From: Sphaerochaetaceae bacterium
GTDB lineage: Bacteria; Spirochaetota; Spirochaetia; Sphaerochaetales; Sphaerochaetaceae
Direction of reading: 5' to 3'
DNA: 10,332 nt
Assembly (NCBI GenBank): GCA_024405065.1
Contig: JAKSPF010000034.1
Location: 1-10,332, forward strand
In this document: in pieces, positions 6,588 to 10,332 of the stretch
How the letters are laid out: each line of letters begins with the position of its first letter
Numbering within the stretch: position 1 is the first letter of the stretch
Made by a program: the position numbers and the translations under genes
The notes under the pieces: generated by a model
What the model was told of the DNA's origin: nothing
What the model saw: only the letters and a program-made list of their open reading frames with translations
Databases searched by the model: none

Positions 6588-7256
6588 ATGGACAGATCAA
6601 TAACAATAGGCAGACAGTTCGGAAGCGGTGGACATGAAGTTGGATTCCGTCTTTCAAAAAAACTCGGGATTCCGTTCTATGATGGGGAGATAATCGTCCT
6701 GACGGCAAAGAAAAGTACTTTGGCAGAAAGTTATCTCAGAAAAATGGAAGAAAAAAAGCCGAGTTTTCTTAACGTAGGTTCTGCAGGTCTTTTTGCAGAT
6801 TCTGCGGTATCTGCATCTTCGGACTGTATGATAAACAGAATGTACAGTCTTTCTGCTTATGACAAGGTTTTCCTTGAACAGTCGGAAGTTATAAAAAATC
6901 TTGCAAAAAAGGAACCTTGTGTAATAGTCGGCAGGGCAAGTGATTACGTTTTGCGGGAAATGCACAGTATCAATGTTTTTCTTTGTGCCGATATGAAAGA
7001 CAGAATTGCAAGAAAACTCAGTCTTGAGGGCAAACAGGGTTATGATGAAGCCTCAATGGAGAAACTGGTCAGACGCAAGGACAAGGCTCGTGCAAAATAT
7101 TACGAATATTACACCCATGAGAGATGGGGTGATTCAAGTCACTATGATTTGTGCATAAACACCAGTACGGTAGGTGTTGACGGTGCGGTCAACATCATAT
7201 TGAAATACATTTCTGAATATGGTCTGAAAAATATCATGCCTGACGCAGAGCATTGA
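6588..7256 (+). CDS. Cytidylate-kinase-like P-loop protein (Cytidylate_kin2 family)
   Basis: A 222-residue cytoplasmic protein. It opens with ITIGRQFGSGGHEVG (5-19), the nucleotide-binding signature of this family, then LGIPFYDGEII (26-36). A central IVGRASDYVL segment (113-122) follows, then a basic lid-like region RRKDKARAKYY (162-172) and a terminal DLCINTS (187-193). These place it with proteins related to CMP kinase, but the classical GSGKST loop is replaced by GSGGHE and the true substrate of the family is not well established, so I do not call it Cmk. The ATG at 6588 is chosen because GGGAG sits seven bases upstream; an in-frame ATG at 6513 would add 25 residues from inside galE without family similarity. 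It lies 32 bases after galE and just before the antiporter gene. Confidence 0.85.
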   Translation: MDRSITIGRQFGSGGHEVGFRLSKKLGIPFYDGEIIVLTAKKSTLAESYLRKMEEKKPSFLNVGSAGLFADSAVSASSDCMINRMYSLSAYDKVFLEQSEVIKNLAKKEPCVIVGRASDYVLREMHSINVFLCADMKDRIARKLSLEGKQGYDEASMEKLVRRKDKARAKYYEYYTHERWGDSSHYDLCINTSTVGVDGAVNIILKYISEYGLKNIMPDAEH

Positions 7257-7260
7257 CGGC

Positions 7261-7266
7261 GGTGAG
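7261..7266 (+). promoter_or_regulatory. Ribosome binding site of the antiporter gene
   Basis: GGTGAG four bases before the ATG at 7271. It favours that ATG over an in-frame TTG at 7253, which overlaps the preceding stop codon. Confidence 0.45.
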
Positions 7267-7270
7267 ACAG

Positions 7271-8644
7271 ATGGGTTGGTTTTCTGTTGTTCCTGTGTTT
7301 ACTGCACTTGTGCTTTCCGTTGTTACCAAGAATACGGTGGTTTCACTCGCCGTTGCCTGTATTCTGGGGTGTTTTCTTCACGGTGACGGTGTTTTCGGTT
7401 TTACAAATCTCATAATGGAGGCATTGGGAGCGCCTTCTTCCGTGTGGACAATTATGATGGTGATTCTGTTCAGCGTCATGATTATTTACTTTGAAAGAAG
7501 CGGGGCAATAGACGGCTTTGCCGCTGTTGCAGAAAAACACCGTTTGTCCGGACGGAGTGTTCAGATTGCAGCATGGTTTTTGGGTCTTTTCTGTTTTGCC
7601 GATTCAATGAGTCCTCTGTTTGTAGGTTCGGTAATGAGGAAACTTTCCGACAAAGCGAAAGTTTCGCGTGAAAAGCTTGCCTATATTGCAGATTCAACAG
7701 CATCACCGGTGTCTGTGATTCACCCGTTTTCCAGTTGGTGTCCTTATCTTGCAGGACTTGCTGTTTCAACCGGCGTGTTTACTTCTGCTGATGAGGCGTA
7801 TTCATTTGCATTGAGGGCTATACCGTTCAATTTTTATGCAATTTTTTCTGTTTTGCTTGTAATTCTGACGGGAACCGGCATTGTTCACGATTTCGGACCT
7901 ATGGCAAAGGCTCAAAAGAGGGCATTTGAAACCGGTAAGGTTCTTGCAGATGCCGCCGTTCCTCTCAATTCTGACGATATTGCAGGAAAGGCTCTTTTTG
8001 ATAAGCCGCGTATTTTCCTTAATTTTATACTTCCGGTGCTTATTCTTGTCGGAATATGCGGTGTTACCGTAGTGACAGACAAGGAACCTGCCATCTGTGA
8101 AGCGGCAATGATTGTTGTAATTTTCATGTCTGTATCTTTTTTGTGTCAGGGAATTTCTCTCCGTGAGCTGGATGCAGTGTTTCTTGACGGAGTGAAAAAC
8201 GCAATGCCTGCAGTAATGGTTCTGGCTGTGGCTTATCCATTGAATACCTTGACCGTGAGGATGGGTGGAGATGTTTTTCTGACGGATCTTGCAACACGGC
8301 ATCTTTCACCGGCAATTCTTCCGTGTCTTATTTTCATAGTTGCCGCAGTTCTGAGTTTTGCTACCGGAACAAGCTGGGGAACCTATGCAATATGTGTTCC
8401 GATTGCTCTTCCCATGGCAATGTCAATGTCAGACGGAGTGTTCGCTCTGCTTTCTTTTGCGGCGATAGCAGGAGGAGGGGTTTTCGGTGATCATTGCAGT
8501 CCCTTGAGTGATACAAGTATTCTTTCATCAATGGGTGCAGGTTCGGATCACATTGACCATATACAAACACAGCTTCCGTATGCTTTTGTGTGTGCTGTCG
8601 TCTCTGCGCTGATTTATTTGATTGCCGGTTTTTCGGTGGTATAA
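7271..8644 (+). CDS. NhaC-family Na+/H+ antiporter
   Basis: A 457-residue polytopic inner-membrane protein with about ten to twelve hydrophobic segments, beginning with FSVVPVFTALVLSVV and ending with AFVCAVVSALIYLIAGFSVV. Family signatures are FADSMSPLFVGSVMRKL (109-125), YIADSTASPVSVIHPFSSW (138-156), SFATGTSWGTYAICVPIALP near residue 365, and GGGVFGDHCSPLSDTSILSS (401-420). The Asp/Ser/Thr-rich patches within membrane regions (Asp111, Asp141, Asp407, Asp414) are probable ion-site residues. The family exchanges Na+ for H+ and some members take organic substrates, so the substrate here is not certain. Length is close to the family's usual range. The gene follows the kinase-like gene by 14 bases, or overlaps it by 4 if the TTG at 7253 is used. 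Its last 31 bases overlap the converging tetR gene. Confidence 0.9.
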   Translation: MGWFSVVPVFTALVLSVVTKNTVVSLAVACILGCFLHGDGVFGFTNLIMEALGAPSSVWTIMMVILFSVMIIYFERSGAIDGFAAVAEKHRLSGRSVQIAAWFLGLFCFADSMSPLFVGSVMRKLSDKAKVSREKLAYIADSTASPVSVIHPFSSWCPYLAGLAVSTGVFTSADEAYSFALRAIPFNFYAIFSVLLVILTGTGIVHDFGPMAKAQKRAFETGKVLADAAVPLNSDDIAGKALFDKPRIFLNFILPVLILVGICGVTVVTDKEPAICEAAMIVVIFMSVSFLCQGISLRELDAVFLDGVKNAMPAVMVLAVAYPLNTLTVRMGGDVFLTDLATRHLSPAILPCLIFIVAAVLSFATGTSWGTYAICVPIALPMAMSMSDGVFALLSFAAIAGGGVFGDHCSPLSDTSILSSMGAGSDHIDHIQTQLPYAFVCAVVSALIYLIAGFSVV

Positions 8645-9267
8645 AACCGGTTCGTAATAAACTTACACAGATTGAGAATTTCTTCTTTGGAAACGTCAAT
8701 ATTGTTTTTTACCCATCGGTTTGCCATATAAACAATCGCTCCGGACATCATTGCAGCAAGAAGTTCGGGTCTTGCAATTTCACGTGCCCCGTTTTCAATA
8801 TCCTGTTTCAGATGCTTACATATATGATGTTCTGTTGTTTCAAGCATTATTGAGGTAAGTTGAGCAGCAGCCGAACCGGAAAATATTGATTGGAGCACCG
8901 CTTTGTTTTCTTCCGCAAAAGAAAGTATGTAGTTTACTATTTCCGGATAAAATGTTCCCGGATTTTCCCTGTCGTATTTGAAGTTATGTGACTTTCCGAA
9001 AAAATCAAAATTACGGTTCACTACAAATTTGAAGAGTTCAAGTTTGTCTGTGAAATGCTTGTAGAACGTTGCTCTTCTGATTAATGCTTTTTCACACAGT
9101 TCATTCACCGTTATTTCGGAAAAGTCCTTTTTTTTGAGTAAATCTACAAGAGCCTTGGTAAGGAAACCGTAAGTACGTTGTACTCTGAAGTCCAGTTTCT
9201 TGGGCTCACTTTCGGATTCATGTAACCCTTCTTTTTTTTCATCATTATATTCTGCGTTACTTGACAT
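8614..9267 (-). CDS. TetR/AcrR-family transcriptional regulator
   Basis: A 217-residue DNA-binding repressor type. After a charged, probably disordered N-terminal stretch (1-25), the TetR helix-turn-helix covers about 28-76. It reads RTYGFLTKALVDLLKKKDFSEIT, then VNELCEKALIRRATFYKHF, the canonical recognition-helix pattern, then TDKLEL. The C-terminal ligand and dimer domain (77-217) has no motif that reveals the ligand; its sequence style resembles the DhaS-like regulators. The ATG at 9267 lacks a Shine-Dalgarno sequence and its predicted promoter gives a leader of only about six bases. It is divergent from the lipoprotein gene, and an inverted repeat covering its start suggests self-regulation and control of that gene. 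Its 3' end overlaps nhaC by 31 bases. Confidence 0.92.
   Translation of the reverse strand: MSSNAEYNDEKKEGLHESESEPKKLDFRVQRTYGFLTKALVDLLKKKDFSEITVNELCEKALIRRATFYKHFTDKLELFKFVVNRNFDFFGKSHNFKYDRENPGTFYPEIVNYILSFAEENKAVLQSIFSGSAAAQLTSIMLETTEHHICKHLKQDIENGAREIARPELLAAMMSGAIVYMANRWVKNNIDVSKEEILNLCKFITNRFYTTEKPAIK
8625..8650. terminator. Hairpin at the nhaC/tetR convergent ends, possible two-way terminator
   Basis: CCGGTTTT (8625-8632) and AAAACCGG (8643-8650) form a perfect 8-bp stem with a 10-base loop. It contains the nhaC stop codon and lies nine bases upstream, in tetR's sense, of the tetR stop. The A/T half of the stem mimics terminator flanks, but no long U run follows on either strand, so efficiency is uncertain. 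Confidence 0.45.
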
Positions 9268-9278
9268 TTTACGCAGAA
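9250..9278. promoter_or_regulatory. Candidate TetR operator: perfect 8+8 inverted repeat
   Basis: TTCTGCGT (9250-9257) and ACGCAGAA (9271-9278) are exact reverse complements separated by 13 bases, with arm centres 21 bases apart (two helical turns). The repeat covers the tetR start codon and predicted start site, and its centre is a TTGACA box on the + strand. A further GCGTAA at 9293-9298 mirrors TTACGC at 9269-9274. The position beside a divergent TetR gene fits an operator. Confidence 0.55.
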
Positions 9279-9289
9279 AAGTTTATCCC
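9261..9289 (+). promoter_or_regulatory. Possible promoter for the lipoprotein gene
   Basis: A perfect TTGACA (9261-9266) is followed after 17 bases by TATCCC (9284-9289), a poor -10 box. The -35 box is at the centre of the inverted repeat, so a bound repressor would block it. The rest of the 9268-9354 gap shows no better + strand candidate. Confidence 0.25.
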
Positions 9290-9308
9290 ATAGCGTAACA
9301 TATGTCAA
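9280..9308 (-). promoter_or_regulatory. Promoter for tetR
   Basis: On the minus strand a perfect TTGACA (9308-9303) is 17 bases from TAAACT (9285-9280, 4 of 6 matches). The predicted start near 9273 lies in the inverted-repeat arm and leaves a leader of about six bases. Confidence 0.5.
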
Positions 9309-9342
9309 TAATTTAATTTGTGTAGTTGATATTGATTGAATC

Positions 9343-9349
9343 AGGAGGG
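9343..9349 (+). promoter_or_regulatory. Strong ribosome binding site of the lipoprotein gene
   Basis: AGGAGGG five bases before the ATG at 9355; it fixes the start of a gene that has no stop inside the window. Confidence 0.85.
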
Positions 9350-9354
9350 TCAAT

Positions 9355-10332
9355 ATGAAAAAAATCTTTTTATTGTCAGCAGTTCTTGTGATGTTGGCTG
9401 TGTTGGTATCCTGTTCCTCTGTTTTTTCTGCAGGACTTACGGGAACTCTTACGGATGCTGATGATGACAACGTGGCAGTGGTCGGTGCAACGGTGTATGC
9501 GTATACGAACAAGTCCACAAGAGACAGTCTGTATCAGAAATACCTCAATGACAATGCAAATCTCACAGATGTAGATTTTGCCAAATATGCTTCAAATGCA
9601 ATATCCGTCGGAAAAAGTGATGCGAAAGGAGAATATTCACTGTCAAGAGCCGTGTGGCATTCAAGCAGTCCCAAATACGGAAAGACGGCGGATGTTACTA
9701 ATTTTTACCTGATAATTTACCATGAGGATTATTGCCTCACAACAAAAGATATTCCCGGCGTGACCAGTGACAGTACAAATCTTCACGTAGGTGATGAAAA
9801 ACTTCTTCCCAGTAAGGAAGTAACAAACGTAACCTATAAAATCAACGATGTCGGTGTTGAGGGGGCGGTTTTCAGTGACACCTGTACAATGAAATACGTT
9901 GTTACAAGCACTGACCCTGAAGGAAAGACTTATGATCTGCCGGTAGAGGAAGTCTCTGCAACGGGCACCGGTGCAGTCAGAGTGAAATATCCCATAGGTA
10001 ACACTGACGTTAAGGTAAAGTTCCAGCTTGTTGCAAATGGTTCTTCATGGAAGCAAACGGACAACACCGGAGCTTATAAGACTTGGACAGATCCGGTTGA
10101 TGTCAAAACTACAAAAGACAAGGTCAAGAATCTCTCAATGGAAAACGTCCTTTATCTGAAAAATCACGAATTCAATATGCCGCTGTTTAAGGGTTATGTC
10201 GGCACCGGTGCAATGAGTACTGACGGTGGCGATACAGCCGATGACGGTGTTACCCTCTATCTTGCAAGTAGTACTGACGGTGCAAATTTTACAGTTTACG
10301 AAGGCAGTGGCGTGACAACTTCAGTACGTGTT
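9355..10332 (+). CDS. Putative surface lipoprotein with a carboxypeptidase-regulatory-like domain (3' end outside window)
   Basis: 326 codons are open to the window edge. Residues 1-20 are a lipoprotein signal peptide: MKKIF, a hydrophobic core, then LVSC with Cys20 as the lipidation site. This lipobox departs from LAGC, as is common in spirochaetes. Residues about 27-135 resemble a carboxypeptidase-regulatory-like beta-sandwich: GLTGTLTDADDDN, then VGATVYAY (43-50), and after an insertion SDAKGEYSL (88-96). The rest is Asp/Thr/Gly-rich, beta-strand-like and without a recognised motif. The protein is likely anchored in the outer or inner membrane facing outward after LspA cleavage. It is divergent from tetR with the presumed operator between them, so regulation by that repressor is plausible. 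Its function cannot be stated; adhesion or a structural surface role is possible. Confidence 0.8.
   Translation, partial: MKKIFLLSAVLVMLAVLVSCSSVFSAGLTGTLTDADDDNVAVVGATVYAYTNKSTRDSLYQKYLNDNANLTDVDFAKYASNAISVGKSDAKGEYSLSRAVWHSSSPKYGKTADVTNFYLIIYHEDYCLTTKDIPGVTSDSTNLHVGDEKLLPSKEVTNVTYKINDVGVEGAVFSDTCTMKYVVTSTDPEGKTYDLPVEEVSATGTGAVRVKYPIGNTDVKVKFQLVANGSSWKQTDNTGAYKTWTDPVDVKTTKDKVKNLSMENVLYLKNHEFNMPLFKGYVGTGAMSTDGGDTADDGVTLYLASSTDGANFTVYEGSGVTTSVRV

Noticed and set aside
7253..7270. TTG start for the antiporter overlapping the preceding stop codon
   Set aside because: The ATG at 7271 has GGTGAG just upstream and begins the hydrophobic N terminus; TTG remains possible.
7802..8302. 166-codon open frame on the minus strand inside the antiporter gene
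   Set aside because: Its translation is rich in His, Arg, Asn and Lys with no motif, and it lies wholly opposite a clear NhaC gene; a shadow frame.
8361..8699. 112-codon minus-strand frame over the nhaC/tetR junction
   Set aside because: It overlaps the conserved C-terminal NhaC motifs and the tetR end in another frame; no recognisable protein.
9333..9343. TGATT-G-AATCA palindrome just before the lipoprotein ribosome binding site
   Set aside because: It is short and A/T-rich, with no link to a promoter box, so chance is a sufficient explanation.
9144..9518. 124-codon minus-strand frame spanning the tetR start, the control region and the lipoprotein signal peptide
   Set aside because: It crosses two better supported genes and the promoter region, and shows no family motif.

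Overview
The window reads as a gene-dense bacterial chromosome segment of moderate, slightly A+T-rich composition. It is probably from a spirochaete of the Treponema type. The hints are an LspA with an inserted segment between its two catalytic Asp regions, a relaxed lipobox (LVSC) on a secreted protein, and the overall mix of genes; no marker gene fixes the taxonomy, so this is inference. I see no tRNA, rRNA, CRISPR array, insertion sequence or phage gene, and no gene-free stretch above 100 bases.

Left block (1-4573, + strand): the 3' two thirds of aspS, a LonC/YcbZ-like protease overlapping it by 8 bases, lspA (lipoprotein signal peptidase), and a five-bladed beta-propeller protein of the GH43/GH32/GH130 fold starting 2 bases after lspA. 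The spacing suggests co-transcription, but lspA also has a good sigma70-type promoter whose predicted start site is the A of its own ATG.

Middle block (4451-8644): an alpha/beta hydrolase on the - strand converges on the propeller gene with a 123-base tail overlap. It diverges from galE, and the two predicted -10 boxes overlap. galE leads a + strand run: galE, a cytidylate-kinase-like P-loop protein, and an NhaC-family Na+/H+ antiporter. The alpha/beta hydrolase keeps its frame but has lost the catalytic Ser and Asp, so it looks like a pseudoenzyme.

Right block (8614-10332): a TetR-family regulator on the - strand overlaps the nhaC tail and diverges from a putative lipoprotein gene that runs off the window. 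The 87-base gap between them holds a perfect 8+8 inverted repeat, a likely TetR operator, plus a good promoter for tetR and a weaker candidate for the lipoprotein gene.

Taken together this is housekeeping plus envelope functions: LspA would process lipoproteins such as the one at the right edge, GalE supplies UDP-hexoses, and NhaC handles cations. No obviously new multi-gene system is visible. The most unusual points are the apparently inactive hydrolase, the Lon-like protein with an intact protease dyad but eroded ATP site, the -10 boxes placed exactly six bases before start codons (predicted leaderless mRNAs), and the two overlapping convergent gene ends that each carry a hairpin.
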